Counted from the first letter of the stretch, positions 1 through 9,012 are shown. The stretch is DNA of 64,000 nt from Halalkalicoccus jeotgali B3 (GCF_000196895.1 NC_014298.1:62001-126000), one strand, 5' to 3'. Notes: a model not told the origin generated them from the letters alone. Translations and numbers: made by a program.

Positions 1-46
1 TACACTCCTCGCCGACAACCTTGGAGTCCGGAATGCCGTCGCTCAT
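1..46 (-). CDS. 5' end of an unidentified gene, cut by window edge
   Basis: Only the first 15 codons are inside the window (N-terminus MSDGIPDSKVVGEEC). The ATG shares bases with the TGA of the upstream 3-hydroxyacyl-CoA dehydrogenase gene (ATGA overlap), so the two are translationally coupled in one operon. Too little is visible to name the product. From context a further fatty-acid or CoA-thioester enzyme is plausible, but that is inference. Confidence 0.6.
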   Translation of the reverse strand, partial: MSDGIPDSKVVGEEC

Positions 47-930
47 CGACCCCCCTCCAAATCGCCGCTGACGCCGACTCGCTCGCCGTCCTCCCAGAGG
101 TAAAAGCCCTCTCCGGTCTTCTTGCCGAGTTTGCCGGCACGGACTTTCTGTCGAAGCAACTGAGGCGGCCGGAACCGATCGCCGAGCTCTTCTTGGAGAT
201 ACTTGAGGATATCGAGGCGGACGTCGAGGCCGACAATGTCCGTGAGTTCGATTGGTCCCATTGGGTGGTTGTAGCCTAATTCCATCGCGCGGTCGATCGC
301 GCGCGGTCCAGCGACGCCGGTTTCGAGCATCCGGACGGCCTCGACACCGAGGGCAACGCCCAGCCGCGAGGAGGCGAAGCCCGCCGAATCCCTGACTGTG
401 ACGGGCTCCTTGCCGATCTCCTCGATGAACTCCTCAGCGAACGCGATAGTCTCCTCGTCCGTCTGCTCGGCGACAACGATCTCGACGAGCCCCATGATGT
501 GAACCGGGTTGAAGAAGTGGAGCCCGATCGCCTGCTCAGGACGGTCGAGTACGCTCGTGATTTCGGTCACAGACAGTGAGGAGGTATTTGAGGCGATAAC
601 CGTTTCTCCGGTCAAGGCGGCCTCGATCTCCTTGAACGTGCTCTGCTTGATATCAATGTCTTCGGGAACCGCTTCGATGACCAAGTCCGCCTCGGCGACG
701 GCCTCCTCAAGATCGGTCGTCGTGTCGATACGGTCGAGCGTCGCCATCTTCTCGCTCTCACTAATCTTGCCTCGGTCGACGCCCCCCTGGAGATTTGATT
801 CGATTGCTTCAACGCCCTCCTCGAGGAACCTCTCCTCGATGTCGCGGACGACGATGTCGTTGTCGGCCATCGCCGCCACCTGTGCGATTCCGTGCCCCAT
901 GGTACCGGCACCGAGTACTGTGACTCGCAT
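43..930 (-). CDS. 3-hydroxyacyl-CoA (3-hydroxybutyryl-CoA) dehydrogenase
   Basis: NAD-dependent oxidation of (S)-3-hydroxyacyl-CoA to 3-ketoacyl-CoA, as in beta-oxidation or butyrate-type metabolism; soluble. The 295-residue length is normal for the family. The N-terminus carries the Rossmann motif GAGTMG (residues 7-12). SNTSSLS (114-120) and IGLHFFNP with His138 followed by Glu150 are the conserved active-site segments. The C-terminal all-alpha dimerisation domain has the usual DxxGLD and KTGEGFY signatures. The ATG is immediately followed by the Rossmann strand, so the start is secure. The stop overlaps the next gene's start (ATGA). No regulatory site is obvious upstream. Confidence 0.95.
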   Translation of the reverse strand: MRVTVLGAGTMGHGIAQVAAMADNDIVVRDIEERFLEEGVEAIESNLQGGVDRGKISESEKMATLDRIDTTTDLEEAVAEADLVIEAVPEDIDIKQSTFKEIEAALTGETVIASNTSSLSVTEITSVLDRPEQAIGLHFFNPVHIMGLVEIVVAEQTDEETIAFAEEFIEEIGKEPVTVRDSAGFASSRLGVALGVEAVRMLETGVAGPRAIDRAMELGYNHPMGPIELTDIVGLDVRLDILKYLQEELGDRFRPPQLLRQKVRAGKLGKKTGEGFYLWEDGERVGVSGDLEGGR

Positions 931-1046
931 CGTCTATCACAGCGGTCCAGTGCCTATTCAACGTTGGTATACTTTGTTGGGGTCGGCTGAGATTTCTCGT
1001 CGTAGCCACTCTCGAAAGAGCTACGGTACGGCGATGTGCTCGGGTT

Positions 1047-1270
1047 TTGAACCTAGTTCCAAAAGCAGTACTGAGAGCGACGATCCGAGACCCAACGGCC
1101 GATCCGGTCGGTGAGCAAACTCGGAGCGGAGTCACAGTGTACGCCACGCTGGTGGAATTGGAGAAGGCGTTCGCCGAGATGGCACCCAGCGAGACAGTGC
1201 TTGACCTTGGTTCCGGGGCGGGCTTCGGCTGCTTCCTCGCTGCACAGGAGGTTGGCCCGGACGGCGAGAC
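1047..1270 (+). pseudogene. arsM: Arsenite methyltransferase (ArsM) fragment
   Basis: About 75 codons are readable. The segment SETVLDLGSGAGF (residues 48-60 of the frame) followed by CFLAAQEVGPDG is the SAM-binding motif I region typical of ArsM-type class I methyltransferases, which methylate As(III). The normal cysteine-containing N-terminus is not recognisable. The sequence after motif I is replaced within about ten codons by transposase sequence. It is therefore a remnant truncated at the 3' side by an insertion element that has since decayed. Another class I methyltransferase cannot be fully excluded. Confidence 0.6.
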
Positions 1271-1740
1271 CTCATTCACGTCGATAACGTCCTAATGGAC
1301 CGTGAATTCGACAGCCAATACGTCCTCGAGCTAGTCAGCTAGCGTGGGCTCTCATATGTCGTGCCTAAGCGGATGCAGACGAGCGAGAAAGCCCAGGCCA
1401 AGCGGTTGCTCCAGCACGGCCAGGACCGCTACGAGACCGACCGCAAACTCCATCTCGGCAAGAACGAATGACACGAGACGACGCTGGTCTACCGGGAGAA
1501 AGAGGACTCAGAGCACGACGACCATCGACAGTATTCGATGTCTATGACGAATCGGGGGAGCGGACATCTCACGGAATACAGCTACCGTCGGGAAATCGAG
1601 AGTGGGTACAGGTCGATCAAACGGTTCATGGCCGCCACTATGTGGATTTCGGGTTGCGATTCTTCTACTTCGCGTTCGCGTGTCTGTTGTACTCGCTCTG
1701 GGAATGCGCCGAGGTTCTGAGTGACGACACTGGTAGCTGA
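1271..1740 (+). pseudogene. Decayed DDE-type transposase, C-terminal part
   Basis: Translated segments such as MDREFDSQYVLELVS, YVVPKRMQTSEKAQAKR, EIESGYRSIKRFMAAT and FGLRFFYFAFACLLYSLW are characteristic of haloarchaeal IS4-like/ISH transposases, including the YREK-like block around the catalytic Glu. The frame starting at 1283 is broken by a TAG at 1340-1342 and a TGA at 1469-1471. The final third continues in another frame after a shift near 1640-1648. The N-terminal half and the element ends are not recognised. This is a dead IS remnant, fused directly to the arsM fragment. Confidence 0.8.
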
Positions 1741-2016
1741 ACAAGAAAAGACGTTCGAGAGTCGAACGGAAGCAGTTTTTGGTCATGGATTCGGTCGAAA
1801 TCCCGCATCACAGATCCGCTGAACCCGGTATTGTCTCAATTTCCAACCGCAGCTGTTTCTATGTAGCACTATACAGTTTACAGATTGCGTTATCGGGTAT
1901 AGAACTGCTGTATTAACCAAATACGACCGGTCGGAGCGTCCGCCAATCCACTTTTGATTAACTCACAAGTCAACAGTGGATTTACCACCCTCCACGCCCT
2001 TGGCTCATCCACCCTC

Positions 2017-3219
2017 ATGCCAGACCCACAACCCCAGGGTTCAACCACCACAACAGGCACTCCAACACTTTACGATGGACTCACACAATTCCTCGAGGCG
2101 AAAGCAAAAGGCGACGATTCAGGGAACTACCGACGCAACGCAAAGCGCGTTATCACCCGCTGGATCGACTGGCTCGATCAGCGCGATATCGAGCGCTTCG
2201 AGCAGCTCGACGAAACCGTCCTCGCCCACTACGCCGAACACCTCCGCCGGCGCGTCGCCGCAAACGAAGCCGAGACGACCGACGCTGGTATCGCCAGCTC
2301 AACCGCCTGGACCTACTACAACACGATCTCTGCCTTTCTCGGCTGGGCCTCCAAGTGGGACTATCTCCAGGAGAACTACGCTCGAGCCGGCCTCGCCCAG
2401 GAATCGATGCCCGACCGGTCCACTTCTCAGCAGTCCCAACAGCAGTTCTGGACCCCGGAGCAACGGACACAGATCCTCGACTACGTCAACGAGCGCGCGC
2501 ACGACGCTATCGACGAGAAGGGGCTCGACGCAGACGTCGAAGCGCGGGATCGCGCGCTCGTCGCCGTCCTTGCATTCACAGGGGTGCGCGCATCCGAAGT
2601 CTTTCGCTCCGAACACGACAATCGCACCGGTCGCCAGGGCATTCGCTGGCGCGACATCAATCTCGAGGAACAGACGATCTCCGTTCTCGGGAAGAATCAG
2701 CAACGCCAATCGGCTTGGTTACTCGAGCAAGCGCTTCCCTCTGTTGAGCGCTATCGGACGATCAGCGACCCACCGACCGATGACTGGCCCGTCTTCCCGA
2801 CGAAGCACGCACCATCGCTCTATCAGTGTGCTCGCACCCATCTTCGCGAGGTAGGAGGCGAAGGCAAGGAGTCAATAGAAGCGATTCTCGACGAAAATCC
2901 AATCGAGGAGGTGCTGCGGGAGTACGGGATCGTCCCGCCTGCGATCACGACAAATGGTGCTCGAAGTGTCATGAAACAACTGTGTGAAGCCGCAGACCTC
3001 GATATCCTAACTCCTCCAGAGGGACCAGGTTATCTTCAACTCCATGGGGCTCGCCGCGGGATTGGCGATACGTTCTACCGAATGGATCGGGGTACGGCGC
3101 AGGATTTGATGCGCCACCAGAGTCTCGAAACGACCAAAGACCACTATTCGCATATTGACGCAACAGAGGGAGCCAAACGTGCGAGTGAGATGCTCGATGA
3201 GTCTAAAGCCGATCAGTGA
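2017..3219 (+). CDS. Tyrosine recombinase / integrase (XerC/D-like)
   Basis: Site-specific recombinase of 400 residues that breaks and rejoins DNA through a 3'-phosphotyrosine. The N-terminal SAM-like core-binding domain spans about residues 15-125. The catalytic domain spans about 145-385, with Arg191 (TGVRASEV), Lys226 (GKNQQRQ), His343-x-x-Arg346 (LHGARRG), His367 (MRHQS) and nucleophile Tyr377 (DHYSHI). All expected residues are present, so the enzyme looks active. I chose the ATG at 2017; an in-frame TTG at 1954 would add 21 Thr/Ser-rich residues. It lies between a dead IS and the replication block, as expected for plasmid dimer resolution or integration. No attachment site was identified. 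Confidence 0.92.
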   Translation: MPDPQPQGSTTTTGTPTLYDGLTQFLEAKAKGDDSGNYRRNAKRVITRWIDWLDQRDIERFEQLDETVLAHYAEHLRRRVAANEAETTDAGIASSTAWTYYNTISAFLGWASKWDYLQENYARAGLAQESMPDRSTSQQSQQQFWTPEQRTQILDYVNERAHDAIDEKGLDADVEARDRALVAVLAFTGVRASEVFRSEHDNRTGRQGIRWRDINLEEQTISVLGKNQQRQSAWLLEQALPSVERYRTISDPPTDDWPVFPTKHAPSLYQCARTHLREVGGEGKESIEAILDENPIEEVLREYGIVPPAITTNGARSVMKQLCEAADLDILTPPEGPGYLQLHGARRGIGDTFYRMDRGTAQDLMRHQSLETTKDHYSHIDATEGAKRASEMLDESKADQ

Positions 3220-3398
3220 TCGTACTTGGTTCCATGCAGTCTATTTAGGAGTGAAATTATGGCCGACTGCTAGGTAGTATCTTCCCCAAGATCCGGTTCT
3301 TCAAACGTAAGCGCATCCACAACTGCTGCTGGTAATTCTGGGCGAGGGGCTGCTTCGTGACGAGTGATTTTCTGCCACAGTAGTCTGTGGGGAGAGTA

Positions 3399-4124
3399 AT
3401 GAGTAATCCAACGCCGCCACCGAATTCAACGGAGATTATGAGTGTTGTTCACGATGCTGTCGGAGGCCTTAAATTGGAGCCCACAGAAAAGCGGGAGATT
3501 TGGCGATTCGCACAGCGCGAACTGCCGTATCTCTGGAGCCAACGCACTTCGTATTTCGTTCTCGGTAGTTACCGTGATCCCTATATTCGTCGTCTTCGGG
3601 CGGTTCAGAACGAACTCGCAAAACAACTCGGTGCATATCCATTCATTATGGGTGATCTTCTGGAGCTACCAGCAGATCGACTCAACGTATTCGACATTAT
3701 GTTCGCGCTCCTCGCTACATATAGTGATTATATCGTCGGCGTCTTCGAAAAGGAAAGCGGCGGGGAAGCACCTGAGCTAGGAGAGATCGACGATACGCCT
3801 TATTTCGAGAAATCATATGTGTATCCTCGTGATTATACCTGGTTTACGGACTCAAACCTCGACTCAGAACACCATTTCGTTCAAGTCGCTATTGAGATCG
3901 CATTCACCGATGATCTAACGAGAGAAGAAAAAGAAGCGAAGATCTCGTCACTAGCCGATCGGGCACAAGAACACGAGATTGAGGTTAGTGACCAAGATCT
4001 ATGGGACGTGATTGAGGAACGGAAGGCAGAGAGTAGCGAGAAAGCAACATATAGCTGGGTACATATCAACAAGTTTCGAAAATTCGAGTTGCACGATCGG
4101 TGTTTCCCATGGGCAACAGTTTAA
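3399..4124 (+). CDS. Uncharacterised haloarchaeal protein, possible nucleotide-binding alpha/beta domain
   Basis: 241 residues from the ATG at 3399 (an in-frame GTG at 3387 would add MGRV). The segment YFVLGSYRDPYIRRL near residues 50-65, followed by YPFIMGDL and YIVGVFEKESGGEAPELGEI, resembles the layout of nucleoside-deoxyribosyltransferase/TIR-like alpha/beta folds: strand then GSYRD loop, later a Gly/Glu turn. A protein at 12482-13102 has the matching pattern (YLMGPYKS, then LGHNFGVGEEAGSILEAL). I believe this is the haloarchaeal family labelled DUF7509, from memory. Base composition is less GC-rich than in metabolic genes elsewhere in the window. It sits alone between the integrase and parA. 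Function unknown. Confidence 0.7.
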   Translation: MSNPTPPPNSTEIMSVVHDAVGGLKLEPTEKREIWRFAQRELPYLWSQRTSYFVLGSYRDPYIRRLRAVQNELAKQLGAYPFIMGDLLELPADRLNVFDIMFALLATYSDYIVGVFEKESGGEAPELGEIDDTPYFEKSYVYPRDYTWFTDSNLDSEHHFVQVAIEIAFTDDLTREEKEAKISSLADRAQEHEIEVSDQDLWDVIEERKAESSEKATYSWVHINKFRKFELHDRCFPWATV

Positions 4125-4469
4125 GAGCTTTGTACTGCAGTCTCTGAACTACCGCCACCAACTCCGCGTCCAGTTTGGGAAAGTCAAAAAGAATAGTTCG
4201 CTCACTATTAACTGATATTCGACATTCTGTACAGTTATTACTGTAGTACATTCTGTACATTCACGACATTAGAGACAGTATGGACCGTAGCAACGCTCAG
4301 AACAGTGCACAGTAAGTGTGGTAACTAGTCTACCTATACATGAAGTAATGTATGTACGCTATAGAGATTTCCACAATGATAAAGAGTATATAGAGTATCT
4401 ACATTATTCACAGTTAGTACTCTCATGCAGTCCAGTACATTTTATAATGTTTCGGTGTGAGGGTCGAAT
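4125..4469. other. AT-rich region upstream of first parA with direct repeats
   Basis: No gene seen. The stretch is strongly A+T-rich for this window. It contains two exact copies of ACATTCTGTACA at 4222-4233 and 4248-4259 (26-bp period) plus further CTGTA/GTACA-type short repeats. Position directly 5' of parA and the periodicity suggest a centromere-like partition site or an operator for parA autoregulation. This is inference. Confidence 0.5.
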
Positions 4470-5342
4470 ATGATCGACGAAAATCAAAAGAGTCCACGGG
4501 CAATCGCGATCAATGTTTTAAAAGGAGGGTTTGGAAAATCAACGACTGCTATCAATCTCGCACGAGAGCTGGCGGAGCGAAACGATCAAGTGCTACTTAT
4601 CGATCTCGATGACAACGGCCATACGACGTTTAATCTTGGCTACCGGGACCGCTATGAAGGTGAAAACCATGTACAGAATGTTCTCTTGGATGGGGAAGAT
4701 CCATCAGATTTCATCGTTCCTGTCGTTGAGGATCTTGACCTCTTTCCTTCGCATGAGGCACTCGAAGAGGTAGAAACAGATCTCAAGTCAGCAATGGCAT
4801 CAAGTCAACGCCTGTTCCGAAATGTTGTAGATCCGCTGCTTGGAGACGTCTATGATTATATCGTCGTTGACACCCCAGCGAATAGAGGAAAAATAAACGA
4901 CAATGCACTGTTTGCGACGAAGAATCTCATGGTCCCGCTTCGTCCGGAGAGTGGTTGGGAATCGGGTATTACGCAAACGAACAAGCGGCTAATTCAAGAA
5001 GCACAGCAGTATTTCGATCTCAGACTGCTTGCGCTCGTTCCAACGGATCTAAGCGAACGCTTGGATCAAGATACGCAGGATCGGAACCTACTGCAAGCCA
5101 TCAACAGCCGCGATGCGCTGGAGCCATTTGTCCCAAACTTTGCGCATCTCTCTGAGTCAGATTGGGAAGCACTCGATGCTGGCGAGTACAATGATGAACT
5201 ACCAGGTATTCGACATCGAGCGAGTATCGATAAAGCACACCGAGCACGAACGCCACTTCGGGACTTCGATCCTCAGTGTGATCAACTCGAGTACTACGAC
5301 GAACTCGCACAGATCGTCGAGAAAGGAGGGGTGGTTCGATAA
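4470..5342 (+). CDS. parA: ParA-family partition ATPase (module 1)
   Basis: Deviant Walker-type ATPase of 290 residues that positions replicons on the nucleoid. The P-loop KGGFGKST (18-25) carries the signature lysine. LLIDLDD (42-48) forms Walker A' and switch I, and YDYIVVDTPANRG is the Walker B region. The N-terminus is short, so this is a type Ib or orphan-like ParA without an HTH domain. The stop codon overlaps the start of the next gene by one base (TAATG), forming an operon. Gene pair and neighbouring orc1 indicate replicon maintenance. Upstream repeats are described separately. Confidence 0.93.
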   Translation: MIDENQKSPRAIAINVLKGGFGKSTTAINLARELAERNDQVLLIDLDDNGHTTFNLGYRDRYEGENHVQNVLLDGEDPSDFIVPVVEDLDLFPSHEALEEVETDLKSAMASSQRLFRNVVDPLLGDVYDYIVVDTPANRGKINDNALFATKNLMVPLRPESGWESGITQTNKRLIQEAQQYFDLRLLALVPTDLSERLDQDTQDRNLLQAINSRDALEPFVPNFAHLSESDWEALDAGEYNDELPGIRHRASIDKAHRARTPLRDFDPQCDQLEYYDELAQIVEKGGVVR

Positions 5343-5809
5343 TGCCATTCGAGGATATTTCCGACGACAATGAGGAGCAGCCCGATCCAGGTGATGAAGC
5401 ACTTGATGAACTCGCTGGAACCCTCTCCGGAGATACCACATCAGAGCCGGCCAACGAATCGACAGCGGTTGACGACACAGCCGATGAGAGTGACGGGGAA
5501 GGTACTACAGAAGTAGCGCCATATGATCCACGAAATGAACCTGCATTTCCAACTGCAAAAACTCAGACACAGCACTCGATCTACTGTCTTCCAGAGACAT
5601 GGGAGGATGTAGATGGGTCATCAGGTTTGCTGTTTGAGGCCGAGATTACACTCCGTCGCGATGGATATGATGCAGTTCAAAAAAGAGAGCTACATAATGC
5701 AATTCTCCGTGCCGCGACAGAGACGCTGACGGCTGATGATATCGTTGAGGCGTTTGTCGATACTCGCGAGGATCGAACCCACGGATCTCTCCTTGAAGAG
5801 GATTCGTGA
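5342..5809 (+). CDS. Small acidic ParA partner protein (module 1)
   Basis: 155 residues, translationally coupled to parA (TAATG). The first about 65 residues are acidic and low-complexity (many D/E/S/T), probably disordered. The second half is ordered, starting near YDPRNEPAFPTAKTQ, with an LFEAEITLRRDGYDAVQKRELHNAIL segment and predicted helices to the C-terminus. There is no ParB nuclease fold or classic HTH. Position and size match the non-homologous second genes of archaeal and plasmid parA operons, which bind the centromere and stimulate ParA. The role is inferred from context. Confidence 0.75.
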   Translation: MPFEDISDDNEEQPDPGDEALDELAGTLSGDTTSEPANESTAVDDTADESDGEGTTEVAPYDPRNEPAFPTAKTQTQHSIYCLPETWEDVDGSSGLLFEAEITLRRDGYDAVQKRELHNAILRAATETLTADDIVEAFVDTREDRTHGSLLEEDS

Positions 5810-5894
5810 ACTGTCCTACCCTACCCGCTCACGGCTGACGCCATTCGCTCGCTGAGAAAAGGAGCTTGGCACCTACTTTAGCTAAAAAGGGGAT

Positions 5895-7181
5895 TTACGT
5901 CAGTTCTTTTGCAGTCGCAATTTCAGTCAAATCACTAACGACGTCATCAATACGAGTGTCTTCGCTGAGAATATCCAGAGTGGCCTCCAGATCGGTTTTT
6001 AATTCGAACCGGTAGTGAGAGCCACCCTGAATACCCGTGTTCCGAGTCTCTGCAAGGAGAAAGCCTTGCATGCCAAGGCTCTGAAGGTGATCACGTACGC
6101 GGCGCTCGACGAGTTGATTGCCATCGAGTCGATCGACGATTGACTTGTATTTCTGGTATACCTGCCTGGTTCTGGCGGGTGTTTCGCCGTCTATCTCAAG
6201 CGCTACGACGGAGAGGAGGGCAAACTGATCCTGCGTCGTTAAGCTTCGCATCCCCTCCTCGATGCGTTTTCGTTCGAGGATGTCACGTGCCTCACGGACA
6301 TGTGTTTCACTGACGATGTCGTCACCATAGTTAAGCGCTAATTCACCGGATTTGTACAAAAGACGAATTGCTTGGCGAGCACTCCCTTCGTCTTGAGCGG
6401 CGAATGCCGAACAAAGGGGAATGACGTCGTCATCAAGCACACCATCAACAAAGGCACGCTCTGCTCGGCGCTCAAGTATTGACGTTAGCTTTTCAGCGTT
6501 GTACGGAGCGAACTCAATCTCCGAGTCGTAAAGTGAGTCTTTGACTTTCGGGGACAGGTTATCGCGAAACTGGAGATTGTTGCTGATGCCAATGACGCTC
6601 ACCCACTGATCTTCGATGTAGTTGTTTTTCCGCGCTCGTGGGAGTTCGTAGAGGAGTTCGTCGTTGCTACCGATTGCGTCGATCTCGTCGATGACGATGA
6701 TGACTGTCTCTTCTAAATCACTAATCTCCTCATAGAGGAGATCGAACATAGACTGTTGATCAATGCCACTTGGTTTCTTTCTGCTATCACGAATTTCTTT
6801 GATCAGATGGGCACAGAGCTGATAGCTCGTCGTTTGGTTGTTTGCACTAGTCTTGATAACACTCAGGTCAAGAGTATCTTGACTGGCGGCATAGTCCTGT
6901 AGCAACGCGAGTTCATGATCGATAGCAACGGTCTTTCCTTGACCAGTTTTACCATAGAGAAACAGATTGTGAGCATTCACACCTCTTGTTGCGGGAGCGA
7001 GAGCATTTCTGATCTCGTCAAGCTCTGCTTCGCGCTCCGGTAACTTTTCAGGTTGCCAATCTTCTTTTAAAACACTTTCATTAGTGAAGATGTTTACAGA
7101 CGAGCGGTAGGGATTGTCCTCAAATGACTCGTATGGGTTCCTGGAATCGGCTTCGTCACCGACCATGTTGGATGACACCAA
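5895..7181 (-). CDS. orc1: Orc1/Cdc6 replication initiator
   Basis: Archaeal origin-recognition AAA+ ATPase of 428 residues. Walker A is GKTGQGKT (77-84) and Walker B is IVIDEID (162-168). A sensor-type segment ISNNLQFRDNLSPKVKDSL follows, and the C-terminal region from about 330 is the winged helix that contacts ORB repeats. The start may be Met1 or Met6 (MVGDEADSRN). The gene is divergent from the origin-like region at 7182-7719, which carries three repeats of one 20-bp word. Archaeal orc1 genes commonly sit beside the origin they serve. It converges with the parA operon at 5809. Confidence 0.95.
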   Translation of the reverse strand: MVSSNMVGDEADSRNPYESFEDNPYRSSVNIFTNESVLKEDWQPEKLPEREAELDEIRNALAPATRGVNAHNLFLYGKTGQGKTVAIDHELALLQDYAASQDTLDLSVIKTSANNQTTSYQLCAHLIKEIRDSRKKPSGIDQQSMFDLLYEEISDLEETVIIVIDEIDAIGSNDELLYELPRARKNNYIEDQWVSVIGISNNLQFRDNLSPKVKDSLYDSEIEFAPYNAEKLTSILERRAERAFVDGVLDDDVIPLCSAFAAQDEGSARQAIRLLYKSGELALNYGDDIVSETHVREARDILERKRIEEGMRSLTTQDQFALLSVVALEIDGETPARTRQVYQKYKSIVDRLDGNQLVERRVRDHLQSLGMQGFLLAETRNTGIQGGSHYRFELKTDLEATLDILSEDTRIDDVVSDLTEIATAKELT

Positions 7182-7719
7182 TAGTACGAAGGATAATAAA
7201 CCCCTGTGTCCGGAGCGTCCGTCGTGTCCGCATATCAGATGTGGCTATATACCCCCTCCCCCCACCTTGTCCGCATAATCTCGCTACACATGATTCCCCC
7301 TTTCCAAGAACCGGCGATTGACCTAATGCTAGGAAAGATTAAAGTCTATAGCAGTTCAACCAGACCCGTACTAGAGTACGAGAAAATGTATCTCTAGTAA
7401 AGAATACCTCTAGAATAGCTTTCTGGGCTCTAATAAGGCTAAATTATGCGGACAAGGTGGGGGGTATAGACTAGTCGTGCCAATATGGTTCAGTGCTGAC
7501 TTCTGTAGACTAGCTGGGAAATCCAGTCGATTCTTGCTTGCAGTTCCACCTGGTGTCCTCTCTTGTGTCTGAATTATGCGGACAGGGTGGGGAGGGGGCT
7601 AGAACAATTATCGAATCTCATCGAATCACGAGGAAGATCATCAAAGTAGGCGATGGGCCATATCTGTGGCCTTGTACAACAATCTTAACTGAATACGGAC
7701 CGACTGTTGCACAAGGATC
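7182..7719. other. Candidate replication origin with three ORB-like repeats
   Basis: Non-coding stretch directly upstream of orc1. The word ATTATGCGGACARGGTGGGG occurs three times: reverse strand at 7251-7279 (followed by more Gs), forward at 7443-7464, and forward at 7573-7598. The two outer copies face each other across an A+T-richer 320-bp segment that could be the unwinding element. A partial copy (GTGTCCGCATA) lies at 7224-7234. A long G-tract next to a specific word is the known form of haloarchaeal ORB elements; the word itself is specific to the cognate Orc1. Strong structural evidence, function inferred. Confidence 0.8.
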
Positions 7720-8070
7720 ATGGCTCCGACTGCACCTTCGTCACTGCCGAACTACCTTGGCGAAGGGCTTCCCAAGCAAAACGACGAGACACTTCGTGAG
7801 ACACGTGAGTATATCGACCAGTTGCTTGCCACTCGCGAACAACGCCGCCAAGAGTCTGTTACTGAAGACGAATTGCCGGATGAGGTTCACCTCCTTGAAA
7901 CCGAATCAAGTGGCACTGTCTATCTTGAGTATCGTACCTGCGGCGACGACAGCTGCTCATGTATGAGCGGTGGTGAGAAACACGGCCCGTACAAGTATCG
8001 TGCCTACCGTGATGGTGAGACCGTCCGACGCGAGTATCTTGGGAAAGCGACTGAGACAAACACGGAGTAA
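7720..8070 (+). CDS. DUF6788-like small protein
   Basis: 116 residues. The N-terminus (LPNYLGEGLPKQNDETLRE) and the C-terminal CGDDSCSCMSGGEKHGPY-YRAYRDG-VRREYLGK pattern match the small haloarchaeal and bacterial DUF6788 family, in which a Cys cluster precedes a GPY/YLGK beta region. The cysteines (CxxxxCxC) may bind zinc. The gene lies just downstream of the ORB repeats on the side opposite orc1; relatives are frequent on haloarchaeal plasmids. Molecular function unknown. Confidence 0.75.
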   Translation: MAPTAPSSLPNYLGEGLPKQNDETLRETREYIDQLLATREQRRQESVTEDELPDEVHLLETESSGTVYLEYRTCGDDSCSCMSGGEKHGPYKYRAYRDGETVRREYLGKATETNTE

Positions 8071-8190
8071 CGTCAACTGAGTCTAGTAGTCACAGAGAGC
8101 GGTGTTGTAGTCCCTCTAATTCCCCCTTGCTTGTGACTACGGATTAATAGTGATTTCTAGGCCACAATACTCTATACGAACGGAGACTCA

Positions 8191-8514
8191 GTGCTTACCA
8201 TCGTGAACAATGAGGAATGGTCAGGGATCCAATATCGATTTCTAGAGTCTGCTGACCTTCTCGAAGCATTCGAACAAGCGCGGATCGAACACCTGGGAGT
8301 CTCGGATGAGTGGACAATCGCCATCTCTAGTCGCACGATTTTCGATCTCGAAGTCGACGACGGGAACTTAGCAGACGCACAGTTCGTTACTGTTGAGGTC
8401 TTCGATGTCTCACCGGATTATTCTGCAAGTGATGATTCTGATCCAGTCGCGCTTACCGACCCCTTGATTGGGGAACTTGCGGGTACAACTGGTGTCGACT
8501 GGGAGCGTTGCTGA
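8191..8514 (+). CDS. Hypothetical protein
   Basis: 107 residues from a GTG start. It begins MLTIVNNEEWSGIQYRF and has the acidic composition typical of haloarchaeal soluble proteins, with an aromatic/beta-rich middle (WTIAISSRTIFDLEVDDG). No motif recognised, no membrane segment, no Cys cluster apart from the terminal residue. It is a stand-alone gene between two conserved small genes. A real gene is likely from codon and amino-acid use, but function cannot be assigned. Confidence 0.55.
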   Translation: MLTIVNNEEWSGIQYRFLESADLLEAFEQARIEHLGVSDEWTIAISSRTIFDLEVDDGNLADAQFVTVEVFDVSPDYSASDDSDPVALTDPLIGELAGTTGVDWERC

Positions 8515-8583
8515 ACACTCTCCTTGTCGATCTTGTGCACCTGAACCATACATCCTACGTAGCAGATATTCGATGATCTGACT

Positions 8584-9012
8584 CTATTTGCTTCGTTCGA
8601 CGACACTCGCAAAGGCGACGTTTGACTGGACGGTCTCGATTTCAACGGTTACCTCTTCATCGGGTTCGGCATCCGGGACGATCACAACGAATCCCCGTTT
8701 GACACGAGTAATTCCATCTCCCTGATCGCCGAGCGTATCGATCGTCACTGTTCGGATCTCACCCTCATTGACTGGTGGCTCCGGCCTCTCTGCCGCCGAT
8801 GAAGATGCTGAAGCAGTAGTGGATGCTGTGTCCTGGTAGTCGTCTACTACGTCCTCAGTTTCCGTCGGAAGCACAGCGACCTGATAGACTACTCCTGAAT
8901 CAACTGTCGCTTGTTCGACTACCTCTTTTGGAATCTCGAGCTGCATGCTTCCTGCTGTCTCGGTCAGACGAGACGTAATGAGCGCGTGAAGCCGATCTGG
9001 AATTGAAACCAT
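8584..9012 (-). CDS. TRAM-domain protein
   Basis: 142 residues. The C-terminal half (from about residue 80: EGEIRTVTIDTLGDQGDGIT-VKRGFVVIVPDAEPDEEVTVEIETVQSNVAFA) is a canonical TRAM domain, a small OB-like beta barrel that binds RNA. The N-terminal about 50 residues are a separate segment (IPDRLHALITSRLTETAGSMQLEIPKEVV), joined by a Ser/Thr/Ala-rich linker. Stand-alone TRAM proteins are numerous in haloarchaea, and some act as RNA chaperones. The start ATG at 9012 is the first in frame and fits the conserved N-terminus. Single gene, no operon partner. Confidence 0.88.
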   Translation of the reverse strand: MVSIPDRLHALITSRLTETAGSMQLEIPKEVVEQATVDSGVVYQVAVLPTETEDVVDDYQDTASTTASASSSAAERPEPPVNEGEIRTVTIDTLGDQGDGITRVKRGFVVIVPDAEPDEEVTVEIETVQSNVAFASVVERSK

